Position numbers and translations under genes: made by a program. The notes beneath the pieces were generated by a model. That model worked only from the letters and a program-made list of their open reading frames with translations, was not told the DNA's origin and made no database searches. From Tricholoma matsutake (Eukaryota; Basidiomycota; Agaricomycetes; Agaricales; Tricholomataceae), in contig AP026538.1 of the NCBI GenBank assembly GCA_026075535.2, forward strand, positions 6,262,001 through 6,326,000: a stretch of DNA of 64,000 nt, read 5' to 3'. This document shows, piece after piece, positions 12,852 through 23,700 of the stretch (position 1 is the stretch's first letter; every line of letters starts with the position of its first letter).

Positions 12852-13045
12852 TGTTGAGGAACACACTGTGGAATGATGCATCACCAAATGCAGCAATGTT
12901 GGCACATTTGATGTGGATGCTATTGTTAGCGCATCCCTTTGATGTGTGTGAACAAACACCTTAGTTCCCTTTCTCATTCTTTCTCTTTGCTTGGCAAAAC
13001 ATATATATACTTGTAGATAGACAATCTGCCACCTCAGTCATTTGT
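12852..13045 (+). repeat. Right LTR of copia A
   Basis: Same length as the left LTR (194 bp) with no indel. At two places one LTR has CA and the other TG at the same dinucleotide (for example CACCATGG against CACTGTGG), the pattern expected from an ancestral CpG decayed independently on opposite strands. Confidence 0.9.
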
Positions 13046-13112
13046 ACAAGGACTGAGGTGAGTACATATGATCTTAGACATCATATTATGATGATTACTT
13101 ACTGTACCTCTA

Positions 13113-13196
13113 GTATAGCCTTGTTTATTCTAGGTACAGTATATCTGAATACAGTCATTTGTACAAGGACTGAGTATAGCCTTGTTTATTCTAGGA
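13113..13196. repeat. Short duplicated block after copia A
   Basis: TATAGCCTTGTTTATTCTAG occurs at about 13113 and again at about 13175, and TCATTTGTACAAGGACTGAG occurs at about 13037 and 13154. This is a local duplication of roughly 62-117 bp that includes the LTR edge. Confidence 0.7.
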
Positions 13197-13343
13197 TTGA
13201 TTCTCTACATGGGGTAAGAAGAGGGATTGCGAAGATTGTTGAGCAAGCAATAAGGCAACTAGAATGCCATATGCCTCAGTGAAAGGCTGCCTTGTTGGGC
13301 AGCCTCACTAATCAGTGGAACAGAACAACAGGATCAAGTCATC

Positions 13344-13502
13344 TTCATTGCACAGAAGTAAGAATAATGCAATCAGCACTATACAAAAGAGAGGAATAAT
13401 AACTATACCTTCATTGCACAGAAGTAAGAATAATGCAATCAGCACTATACAAAAGAGAGGAATAATAACTATACCTTCATTTCACAGAAGTAAGAATAAG
13501 GC
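13344..13502. repeat. 66-bp tandem repeat, 2.4 copies
   Basis: Units 13344-13409 and 13410-13475 are nearly identical; a third partial unit starts at 13476. Each begins TTCATTGCACAGAAGTAAG. The period is a multiple of three so a frame stays open, but there is no sign that it is coding. Confidence 0.9.
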
Positions 13503-15020
13503 AATGAAGGGGGAAAGTTTGCTATATATGTGAAGTAAGAAGCATGTCCATATCAGTTGTGGGCCATGTAAGTAGAGAGAGGGCATCAGTTTTCCCCTTG
13601 CGGCAGCCCAGATGGTGGTGCAAGGAGAAATTGAACCTGGACAGATACAAGGACCAGCAAGCTTGACAATGGATGCATCAGGTATAACCATGTAAGTAAA
13701 TGACCATATCAAGGCTTTCTACATATAGAAGGGCTGCATCAGGACATTGGAGTGATGGGAATGTGTCATTCCCAGAATTGATGGGAGATTGATGGGAATT
13801 TGATGGGGATATTTAGTGGGTGCTGATTGATGGGGAATTGATGGCAATGTGATGGCAATGCATAGTGGGCGCTGTTTCACAGCCCAATTCCATATTTGGT
13901 AGTTCTTTGATGTGAATATTGATGCATGCATGCATTGGAATGTTTTGGTGTCTGTATGAGTGATTTGGGTTGTTTAGGTGTCTGTGCATCCTGGAGGTGT
14001 GTTGGCATGTGTTGGTAACTTGTATCAGGGTAAGGAAGTATGTTTCTGTGTATAAGGGCCATTATGTATGTGGATAATGGTCATCATGTGTGCATGTTGT
14101 GGTGGTGTAATGGTTGGGGGTAATCACCAGTGGTAAATCACCAATGGTAAATCACCAGTGGCAGCAGTGTGTTTTACAGTGTTTTACATGTGTTGCATTA
14201 GTAATGTCATGAGTCTGTGGGGGCAGACTTACACTCAGCAAGATAAATATCAGTGGTGTGATGAAAAGGCTGAAGGGAGAGTGGAAAAACATTGTCATTG
14301 CTGAAAACAGCACATGTAACTGAAAGATGATTATGAGGAAGTATAACTTTTGAGTCATTGGATGCAAATGGGTGAGGCGGGATAATGGTGGGATAATAAT
14401 GGAAGATTGGCAATTCATCTAATGGAGTTTTCTGCAAGTTGTTGTTGTGCTGATTCCTGAAGAAGGTAATAGGAAGAGTGGTTGGGGATGTGAGATGTAG
14501 GGAAGGGAGAGGAAAAGAAGCCAAGAGGAAATTATTGGCCAGTCATGGGTGAGATGAGTTTTTTGGAAAGTGAGGTTGAAGGTGGTGAAGGAGGATGGGA
14601 GAGGGAAGTGCAAGGAATAGGACCAATAACCAAGGTGATGTAAGAATGTATAACCATTTTTTGCAAAAGATGAGAGGAGCTGGGTGGAAAGATGAGGACA
14701 GTGTGGAAGTGTGGATGTGATATCATAGAGATGCTGGAGAGAGATATATGCAGAGAGGATGTAAGAGAGATGGGTGTGATGAATGGAGAGATTCAGTGTT
14801 TTAAGTGCTGAATAAGCAGAAAGCCATGAGCAAGGGAGATCATGTTTTTGACAAGAAAAGGTTGGAGATGTAAGGATGATACTTATTTATACTTATTTGC
14901 CTATGACCTTGGATATACCCTTAGTGCAGCATCAGACTGATCTGGGGACTCATGTTATCATTGAACCATCATCATCATATTTCATAGAGCTCTTATATCT
15001 GTAATAGACCTCTTCTTAGT
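13503..15020. other. Gene-free AT/GT-rich stretch with simple repeats
   Basis: Holds a TGATGGGAAT-type simple repeat (about 13745-13860) with the small hairpin TGGGAATG-TG-TCATTCCCA (about 13754), and three copies of GGTAAATCACCAGT (about 14120-14160). Minus-strand open frames at 14152-14726 are low-complexity and unrecognised. Confidence 0.45.
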
Positions 15021-15029
15021 TTAAGGGTC

Positions 15030-15260
15030 TGGTTGAGTGTGGTCTTTTGAGCTTAGGCAAGAAAGACCAAGACCGTGATCAGTCCAGACTGCAGCCACAT
15101 TCTCATGCAACTGGACTGAACTGACAGGGACCAGTCTCCATCAGTTCAGTCTTGGTCCACCAACCGGTGTAGACCAGTCCTGTCAGTAACCAGTTAAGAC
15201 TTGTCTGGACTGGTCTTACTATCAGTCCAGACTGGTCTTTGTATACTACTTGTATACTGC
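15030..15260. repeat. Dispersed ACTGGTC-rich repeat (family R1), copy 1
   Basis: Many ACTGG/CCAGT and GGTCCA/TGGACC units, as in the copies at about 17043, 28205, 50785, 52777 and 60233. The left end AGTTTAAGGGTCTGG matches the shared terminus TAGTGTTTnAAGGTC only loosely. Confidence 0.65.
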
Positions 15261-15420
15261 TTGACAACAGTATTAAATAAACCACTGAAACACACAAGCA
15301 ACATGATATATAAATGATAGTATATCTAAACTGGCACTAATTCAATGTTATTATGGGACTTGTGCACAAACTTGTAGATACACATACCATGATACCATAT
15401 CAGCCCACTCCTTCCTTGGA

Positions 15421-15950
15421 ACTAAAAGATGCAGCATGCACAGGAGACTTCAGCAGAGGCATAATGTTGAATTGCTAACTTTATGAGGAGAGGGAATTTT
15501 TGGGAGTGATTCTGCAGCATGAGTGGCATCAGGATAAATGGACAGTAACTTGAACACAGCAGCACATACATGCCACCATTCCTGGGCCAGTACACCTGCA
15601 TGAACATCCTTTTGAGAGCCCTGAGCAGTGAGCACCATGAAGGAGATATGGGATAGTTCATCCATGAAAGAAGAATAAGTTTTGGATAGAGATGAAGAAA
15701 AGAATGGTAGGTGAAATCAGGAGAGAGGTGACAGAAATGGGAGTCAACACAAAAAAGCCACATAAACACTGTTCTTGTGGCTCTGCTTCAGAACCCTATC
15801 TGATCTTATCAGATGCGCTGGTGAGTAGATAGGCTGTAGTATGAGTGCAAGAATTGGTGTGGAAAAACATACCACAGATGTTGTTTGAGATGATAAATAT
15901 GTGCAAGAGCTGGAGATGTATAGATCATACCATTGCATTATAGTCAACAA
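15421..15950 (-). pseudogene. Unrecognised decayed open frames
   Basis: Two overlapping minus-strand frames (115 and 71 codons) alternate in protein-like composition, for example a stretch with QEWWHVCAAVFKLLSIYPDA. I do not recognise a family. It may be a transposon gene remnant; purely spurious frames are possible. Confidence 0.2.
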
Positions 15951-16019
15951 GACTGACTATCATGATGCAAATACAAATTGAAGCCACAAGTCGGCAGCAG
16001 TCATAGCACTAGTATCAAA

Positions 16020-16210
16020 ACCTGTTTCTCACCTTACTGTGGCTGTAAGGGAAACCTTATGATCAGTGCAACATGGCACAATACTTGCAAGGGAAATCCG
16101 AAGCCAGATTGAGGAACTATGGATACAACAGTCCTACTCACCTTGCAAGAGAAATCTGAAGAGAATACTCCAAGGATCACCTTGCAAGGTGAAACTACTT
16201 AACTAGACTA
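16020..16210. repeat. CTTGCAAG-containing short repeats
   Basis: ACTTGCAAGGGAAATCCGAAG (about 16083), CACCTTGCAAGAGAAATCTG (about 16140) and the palindrome CACCTTGCAAGGTG (about 16183) recur within 120 bp. The layout recalls the leader hairpins of element D, but pairing is weak, so no function is assigned. Confidence 0.35.
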
Positions 16211-16507
16211 CCAAGGATGACTCATGCTAATAAGATGGGACCTGCAACTGTCAAGGTGAGACAATGATACTCTACAACATATGACCCTGCATCCCAATGC
16301 AGCCTATAGTGGACACAGGCCATTACAACATCACAAAGGAACTGAGGATGGTACTAAACATGGCCACAGAGGCTCAACAAATGAAGGGGACAATACCCTA
16401 GGTACTGGGGGATCATCCTAGGCCTTAGCAAAACCTCAAAACATGTGTGAAGGTGTCATGAAGTTCTTTGAAGTACTTTGAAGTACTCTGCAGTCATCAT
16501 ATGGGAT

Positions 16508-16905
16508 TAGGGTACATCACGGGTTTTTGACAGGTTTTGTTCCCATGGTCAGTATATTGGCCTGGAAAAGTCAATGTCATCAAATAATTCCTCAACTAAG
16601 TGTCATAATTGATCCAAAATTGATCAAGCTATATCTCAACCAAATCTTGACCAATGTGGATGATTTTGGGTGCATTTTGAAGTGAATAACCGTGTGAATC
16701 ACCGTACCCATGTACCCGCAGGTGTGCAGATAAAGAACAGCTTTATAACAAGCCAAAAATTATCCAAATTGGTTGAGATCTGGTGGAAATATAGCTCAAT
16801 CAAGTTTGCATCAGTTTTGATCCTCAATGAAAAATTTCATCATAAACTCTATGTTCCATGGACTGTGGGAACAAAAAGGGCCAAAAACCCATGATGTACC
16901 CTATA
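16508..16905. mobile_element. Foldback-type element with ~50-bp inverted arms
   Basis: The left arm (16508-16550) and the right arm (16856-16905, reversed) share TAGGGTACATCA, GGGTTTTTG and TTTTGTTCCCA in the same order. The loop of about 300 bp has no coding frame. Outside the arms lies GAAGTACTTTGAAGTACT-type sequence, related to the CTTCAAA-rich repeat at 63690-63830. No target duplication was identified. Confidence 0.6.
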
Positions 16906-17042
16906 TGGGATTGGGGATGACTTTTGTGGATGTGCAAAGGCCATCAAAGTCATTTGGAGATCTTCAAAGGTGTTTGAAGATGTTCATGGATGTTTGTATG
17001 TGTTTGCAGATGTTTGCACATGTTTATACATTGTTGGCAATG

Positions 17043-17240
17043 GTTGTTGATAGTGTTTGAAGGTTCAGTCCATAGGTCCAAAGACCGAACCAGACTGGAC
17101 CACGGTCGATGCTGTGGTTCAGTCCATTTTTTTGAAAAAGTTAGTAACTGAAACCGCGGTTTGGTTGCCAGTTCACTCGTGTTGAAAACATTTGAAAACT
17201 GTTATAAGACTGGTTGTAACTGGTTACAACCAGTCTTTTT
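17043..17240. repeat. Dispersed repeat family R1, copy 2
   Basis: Starts TAGTGTTTGAAGGTTCAGTC and is filled with imperfect palindromes of ACTGG/CCAGT, ending near CCAGTCTTTTTACA. Its start is like those at 52777 and 60233 and, reversed, 28383 and 50902. Confidence 0.7.
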
Positions 17241-17268
17241 ACACTTAGATTACATACCCTATAAGAGT

Positions 17269-17475
17269 ACCAAATTACGAGTCCGAGGTATGAGGACTCG
17301 TCTTTTTAACCTGACCAACCAGCCAGCAAAAGTGATACATTAAGTCTGATGGCTGCTCGGCAGATGTCGGAGTTTCAACACTGTCTGAAGACAGGCTTAT
17401 ATTTTGAAGTCAGTCCAACTCAGCCCCTTATAGACTTTCACACTCAGTGGGTTTTACCGACACGCAGATTTTGAA
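17269..17475 (+). repeat. Dispersed repeat family R2, copy 1
   Basis: Contains the inverted pair ACGAGTCC ... GGACTCGT (17278-17302), then TCTTTTTAACCTGAC, CAGCCCCTTATAGACTTTC and CCGACACGCAGATTTTG. The same blocks in the same order, reversed, occur at 48838-48995. Confidence 0.7.
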
Positions 17476-17562
17476 AAAAAAAGGAAATTGTCATGTTGAG
17501 TCACACTTCCTCAAAAAGCTCAGCAGCATGATGTATGCACAAAAGAGTTGTTTGTTGGGCCC

Positions 17563-18254
17563 TACTATCACTTACTGAGTGTTTCACCATGATTTACTGA
17601 TTACTAAATTACACCACATCAACTACAAAATTATACTGATGGCATACATGGTTCAAAAGATAGGCTTCATTGCTTCCAAAAAAATTGATTATCTCAATGA
17701 AAGGTGAAGATGAAGCAACAACAAGCCCCCATGTCAAAAAGTACCTAGTCTTTCACCACCATGTCATGCAAAAGTAACGCCTTTGATGGCAGAATTCTGT
17801 GATCCAATGTTGGCATCTGACAAGCTGAAGTACGTTTTTGTAAAAACATTTGTTGATCGAGTTTGCCCCAAATAGCACACTTGTCAGTGTTTAAATTCTG
17901 TCTGTGAAATGTCACGGTGAGCCAGAAAACCAAAAACTGCTCTTTGATCATGGTGCAACTACTCTCAGTCTATAGGAAATAGATATTATTGCTTTGAGAA
18001 AAAAAATGGGAAGGATTGGTTCACTCCTCATATCTCAATGTCAGAAATATGTGATTCACCCCTCATAATGTAGCTTTTACCAACCTCAACCTCAACCGAA
18101 AATTAGGGAAAAATCAGAGGAATGTTTTTAATACTTATAACCTCTCAGATCATCAATTTGAAGATGGTTGGAGATGTTTTGGGGCTTAGAAAGTGTTATC
18201 AGTGTGGTGGTGAAACACTAGTACCCATGGTAAAACACTCAGTAAGTGATAGTA
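17563..18254. mobile_element. MITE-like element with 28-bp terminal inverted repeats and TA flanks
   Basis: The left end reads TACTATCACTTACTGAGTG and the right end is its reverse complement, continuing to ACCATG; the 28-bp arms differ at one base. If TA is the target duplication the TIR starts CTATCACTTACTGAG, a Tc1/mariner-like arrangement. The 692-bp body has no transposase frame. Confidence 0.75.
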
Positions 18255-18329
18255 AGTAATGGTTTTCAAGTTCTTTTCTTTTATTTTCTTTTCAACTAAC
18301 TAATGTTCTAATTTGATCTTTAAGTTCTA

Positions 18330-18850
18330 TTACCATGAGATGGCACCAAGACAGCAGATCCACACCTGTGCCACTGGTGCAAGCATCTGCTCACAGGGTG
18401 GATAATGGATCATGACATGGGAATGGGGATGATGACACAACAAAAATAGTGACTGCGGCAGACAATGAGGGGGATGATGAGGATGGGACAAGAGGAAAGT
18501 GCAGGCAAAGGATGCAGTGCCATACAACAAAAAGGGTCCAAGAGGCATCGCCAACATCTCTTGGGCTGTAGTTAAGTTTTTTTCTTACTCATTTCATTGT
18601 TTTTGGTGCTAACACAGTTTCTAGGTATTAACTATGGACAACAATGACAACCCTGACCCAGCACCAAACCAGGACAACAAGGATGATGGCAAGGACAGCA
18701 AGGAACATGGGAGGATGACGACAATCATGGCAAAGGCACAGCAACAATGGGGACAACAACAATGACAACTCCCGGGACAATGACAGGGGGACGACATGAC
18801 CAAAATGAAAATGGTGGCAGCAGCAACCAGGGCAGGACAACAATGGCACA
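18330..18850. repeat. Low-complexity GACAACAATG-rich repeat with hairpin (family R3)
   Basis: Begins with a CACCTGTG ... CACAGGGTG inverted pair (about 18362-18402) and continues into GACAA/GATGA/AACAATG-type degenerate repeats. Related modules are at about 26072, 27560, 47466, 53690 and 60450. Confidence 0.55.
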
Positions 18851-19561
18851 TGTTAAGAACTGATCCTAGAAGGTGCATCGGAATCCGATTGGACCCTGTG
18901 GGTGATGATAGCAGAAGGTTGTCAGGTTGTGGCGGATTCTGCAGAGGGGAAACGGAAAGGACTTGGCTTCAGCTTGTAAGAAGCTGTGCCCTTCACCTTG
19001 TCTGTTGTCCTAATTTCAAGACAAAGAAAGGTTTGGAGGTAGAAGCGGGGAAGTGCGGGTAAACACGGGAAGGAGTACGGAGGGACTTGGGTTAAGTCCA
19101 GATGAGGTTAGAACTTCAGAGGGAGACTAGAGGTCGAGTTGAATGGAGTTCAGACTCTTAGAGAACTGAGGTAGGAGTAGAAGGAGATTTAGATTGGCAG
19201 GTTTAAAGTCGAATCTATGTCAATATACGAACTGGGGAATACAAGGTGAAACTAACTAAGCTTAAATACTGTTGTCCAGAATAAAGGTGGAATGGAAACG
19301 AAGACTGCAGCAGTGTCTCGACTGTGTAGATAAATTACCTCACGGAAGCTGCACAGGAATCCGTAGTCAAATTTGCAAAAGAGACAGCAGCTTTGGGAAG
19401 GCAGCTGTGGGTGCTGTACAAGGCGGCCTGGTGCACAGCAGTGTGGGCAGTGCAAGGTGGCTGGGAACAAAAGTGGGAAGAGTAGATGAATGTCAGGTTC
19501 GATGTGCAGAAAAGGGTCAGATGGATGCAGGTTCCGATCGGGCGAGGAACGGTTCTTGACA
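18851..19561 (-). repeat. 3' LTR of element B (711 bp)
   Basis: Plus-strand ends TGTTAAGAACTG ... GGTTCTTGACA. In element sense it is preceded by the polypurine tract TAAGGGGGAAATAC (reverse of about 19561-19575). Confidence 0.88.
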
Positions 19562-19696
19562 GTATTTCCCCCTTAGTGCTGAGCCTATGAGGCACATGAG
19601 TGTTTGAGTCCGAATAAGGAAGTTGGTTGAATTTCCGAATGTGGTAGTTGGTTGGAAAATTTTCGTGTTCTTTCCTACCCCCATCACCTATCAATT

Positions 19697-20687
19697 ATGT
19701 CCCCCCCAGCAGTCTCCATGCAAATCAAATTGTCCGTGATGAGGGCCCAACATGAACAGAGAGAGCAGGCACTGAAGGAGCAGATGGAAAGAGAGATGAA
19801 GGAGCTGGAGGAAGCAGCAAGGGAGGAGGAACACAGGCGCAAAAGGCAGCAGAGGAGGCTGCAAAGGCAGAGGAGGTGTGCCAGGCAGAGGCACGGAAAA
19901 AAGAGGCAGCAGCTGCACAACGAGCAGAAAAGAAGTGGGTGGCTGTGGCCATGGGTTTGGAGGATGAGGCTGAGGGGAGCAAGTCCCTGAAGAAAAAGAA
20001 AGTTGCCAAGTCGAGGGCGCGAGTGGGGTCAGAGGAGTTGGAGGGTCTGGTGCGGGTGCAGGCAGCTTTGCCCTGCAAAAGGTGTGTCTTTATCTTCTTT
20101 TTTTGTATTCTTTTACTGACAAATGGCCTAGATGCAAGTATCAAAAAATTGCTTGCTTCAAGATGGGCATGAAGGGATGCGTGTGCAATAACTGCACATG
20201 CATCAAACACAAGTGCGAGGAGGTAGTGTGGGAGGGGCAGGAGGCCCCTGCAGCAAAAATGGCGGGAACGATGGGGTCAACGGGGATTAGCAAGGAAAAT
20301 GTGGAGATGATGCAGCAGGTGATGAAGATGATGAGGAAGGGATTCACTGAGGTGGCGACTGCAGTGTGGGAATTGATAGGGGAGATCTGGGATGCATTGG
20401 ACCCAGAATGGGTGGAGGATGAAAGTGCCAGGGAGGAGAGTGATGAGGGTGATGAAGAAGTGGAGCAGGCAGTGTGAGAGTCCCGGTGGGAAAGATGTGG
20501 GATCCGCTAGTCTGGGGATGACTGGGCAGCCTTCCAGAGATATCTGGAGAAAAGGTGGGCAGATGACAAGGAGGAGAGCGAGAGTGGAGATGAGGGTGAG
20601 GGTGGAGAGAAGGATGAGGGTGGAGAAGAGGGCAAAGTTGGGGGAGAGGGTAACAAAGACAGAGAGGGAGAAGCGGAGGTAGTGTAG
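19697..20687 (+). pseudogene. Antisense Zn(II)2Cys6 accessory gene of element B, decayed
   Basis: Opposite strand to gag-pol. ATG at 19697 (MSPPA...). Coiled-coil region with QMEREMKELEEAAREEE, then a frameshift near 19830, then KKEAAAAQRAEKK and a KKKK motif. A 50-nt GT-AG intron (20082-20131) joins CKRC to KYQKIAC, giving C-x2-C-x6-C-x9-C-x2-C-x6-C with all six Cys kept. Downstream is VVWEGQEAP, then an acidic tail. Stops in the tail: TGA at about 20476, where C has CGA, and TAG at about 20508, where C has CAG. The terminal stop is at 20685-20687 and an AATAAA lies at 20722. The same gene in C is intact. Confidence 0.75.
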
Positions 20688-20774
20688 GGGTCCAGTTGGA
20701 TCCAAAGAAAGATCTTTTTTCAATAAAGTTTGTTTCTGAGTTCTGACTGAGTGAATGAGTAATGTGAATCAACT

Positions 20775-23700
20775 TTAAGTGGGTAATGGACCAGGTTTCT
20801 GCAGGTAGTGGGTGTGAAAATCTGCAAGGAGTTCTTGGGTGTGGTCAAGTTCCATAACAGGTAGCCAGGAGGTCTCTTCATCAGTTCCCTGGTAACCTTC
20901 CCATCAGATGAGGTAGAGAATCTTGCAGCGACGTTGGTTGTCGACCTTGGAGTTGAGGACTTCGGCGATCTCATATTTGAGCTCGTCATTGATGGTGATC
21001 GGAGGAGATAGAGGTTGTGCTCGATTTGGAATTGTGTCTGGGAAGTGTTTTCCTAGTTGGGAGACATGGAAAACAGGGTGGATGGCCCACATGTGGTCCA
21101 GAAGCCACAGGGTGACTGAGTGAGTACCTACCTGGGCAGGCGATGATTTCAAAAGGACCATGGTTCTTTTTGGAAAGTTTCTTGGAGGGAAGAGTGGTGC
21201 AGATATTTTCTGCAGTGATGTAGGCAGAGTCACCAATGTTGAAGTCGGGTGTGGGTGCCCAATGTTTGTCTGCAGGGCCTTGATAATGCTCTTGAGCGGC
21301 CGCAAGCTGTTTCCAAAGCTCCTGATGAAGGTTGTCTAAGTCAACGATGAACTTGTGGGCGCGCTGTGAGGCTAAGTCGCATTTGGGGAAGATGGAAATG
21401 TTCAGGTGGTAGCCCTTGTTGGCAAAGAAAGGAGATACACCTGTAGATGCAGAGGGAGCATTGTTGTAGGCAAATTTGCCCAAGGGTAAGAGGTGAGACC
21501 AGTCATCCTGCTGATAGCTGCAGAAAATCCGGAGGTACTGCTCCAACGTCTGATTAAGTCATTCCATCTGACCATCACCTTGTGGGTGATAACTGGAAGT
21601 GAAGTGGATCCACATGTCGAGCGCTTTTCTGAGGGAGTGGAAAAAATGGGAGACGAACTCAGATCCCCAGTTGCAAGTGACGTGCGATGGAACACCATGC
21701 TTGGAGAAGATGTGGAGGACGAACAGGTTGGCTAATTCTTGGGCTGTGATTTCATTGACAGTTGGGATGAAGATGCCTTGTTTGGTCAGGCGGTCAACAA
21801 TGACCAGGATAGCTGTGTGGCCATCAGAGTTGGGTAGTTGTTCGATGAAATCCATGGAGATTGAGTTCCAAGGTCATTCCAGGACTGGAAGTTGCTTTAG
21901 GAACCCATAGGGCTTGTGTCGAGGCAATTTGGATTGTTTGCAAGTGGGACAAGATTTGCAGAATTCCTGCACAAAGGTGTGGAGGTTTGGCCAGACATAT
22001 TCCCGATGGACAAGCTGCTGGGTTTTGTTTTGTCTGAAGTGGCCAGAGAGGATATGATCATGTTTGTACTGAAGGACCTTGAGGCGGAGGTCCGCAATGT
22101 CTGGAACATAAATCCAGTCAAAGTGGTGGAGAAGACCTGCCTTGTCTATAGTCCAGTTTGGGTCAACAGGTGTCAGAAGATGTGCAGATGATAGGGGGTC
22201 AAGGGGTAGGGAGGTGCAGATGTTGTGGTGAAGTTTCTCAACATCCATGATTACTGCTTGTCAAAGGATAGGTGTTGCAAGGTAGGTTGCATGAAGGGAA
22301 GAGGTGAGTTGTTCCTGTGTGAATACAGGTCAGAAGTTGGTCGGGTTTATGGAGGCAAAGTCGCTATTTCCCCCTTTGCGGTAGACATCCCAATGTCTTG
22401 TGAGTGCGTCTGGCTTGGCCCCTAATTTTCCAGGGCAGAAGTGGATGATGAGATTGAACTGGGAAAGGTATTCAGACCAACGGGCCTGGCGGCGGGTGAG
22501 CAACTTAGTAGTGCTGAAGTACTCAAGATTTTTGTGGTCAATGACCACATCAACTGGGTTTGTGGAACCCTCGAAATACTGCTGCCAATGTTTGAAGGCT
22601 TTGAAAATGGCCAAGAGTTCCTTATCATGGGTGTCATAATTTAGTTCAGTGGGATTAAAGGAGCAGGAATGAAAAGTGACCAGATGGATTTCTCCATCCG
22701 CAGTGTAAACCAAAAGGATAGCTGCTAGGGCATAGTTGGAAGTGTCAGTTTTGAGTACCATTTGTGAGTCGGGTACCCATTGAGTTAAGATGGGGGCATG
22801 AGTGAATTCTTGTTTGAGCTTCTCAAAAGCATTGCGGCACTTCTTGTTGAGGTCCCAGGGTGCAGATTTCCACATCAAGTGGGTGAGTGGGATGACAATG
22901 TCTGAATAGTGTGGCGGTAAAAGTTGCAAAAGCCTAAGAAGGATTGTATATCCTTGACTTTCCTGGGATTGGGCCAGTCGAGTGTGGTTTTGACTTTATC
23001 CTCTGACATCCATAGTTCATCCGGTGAAAGGATGAAACCTAGATATTCAGCGGTGTCTTTGTGGAACTCACATTTCTGTGGTGAAGCATAAAGTCCATTC
23101 TTCTGGCCCCTGGGACTTATCGTCGGAGTAGATTAGGATGTCATCAAGGTACATGGTGACACAAACATCCAGCATGTCACTGAAGATGTCATTCATAAAC
23201 TGCTGGAAAGCTGCAGGTGCATTAGTGAGTCCAAAGGGAACCACCAACCACTGGAAGGATCTGTAGCAGGTGTGGAAAGTGGTTTTCCATTCGTCACCAT
23301 CCACAATGTGGACTAGGTGATAAGCATGCTGCAAGTCTATCTTAGTGAATAAGTGGGCTTTTTGGGGGGAGTCAAGGAGGTCAGAAATGAGCGGGAGTGG
23401 GTAGCGGTCCTTCTTTGTGAGATGGTTGAGGCCTTGGTAGTTGATGCAACATTGGAGACCACTGTCCTTCTTCTTGACAAAGAGAATAGGAGCACCATGC
23501 AGGGACTTGGACAGGTGGATGAAGCCTGAGTGGACATTTTTGTCAATAAAGACTCGTAAGGCTTCTAATTCAGAGGGGGAGAGAGAATACATGTGGCCCA
23601 GAGCAGAGGAGCATTGTCTTCTGTCTCTATCTTGAGGTCGTAAGACCAATGCGGAGGAAGGGTATCTGCTTTAGTCTTATTAAAGACATCAGCAAATTCA

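Larger units (their letters stand above)
8052..13045 (+). mobile_element. Ty1/copia LTR retrotransposon A, defective
   Basis: Two 194-bp LTRs flank a gag-PR-IN-RT-RNaseH coding region in the copia order. No matching target-site duplication was found: the flank is TGGGG on the left and ACAAG (or TTTGT) on the right. This may mean rearranged ends; a repeat of LTR-end sequence lies just outside at 13154-13172. A purine-rich tract (GAGGAGGAG) precedes the right LTR. Confidence 0.92.

Noticed and set aside
13315..13533. Possible CRISPR-like array or repeat protein
   Set aside because: 66-bp direct tandem units without unique spacers in a eukaryotic transposon island; a simple tandem repeat.
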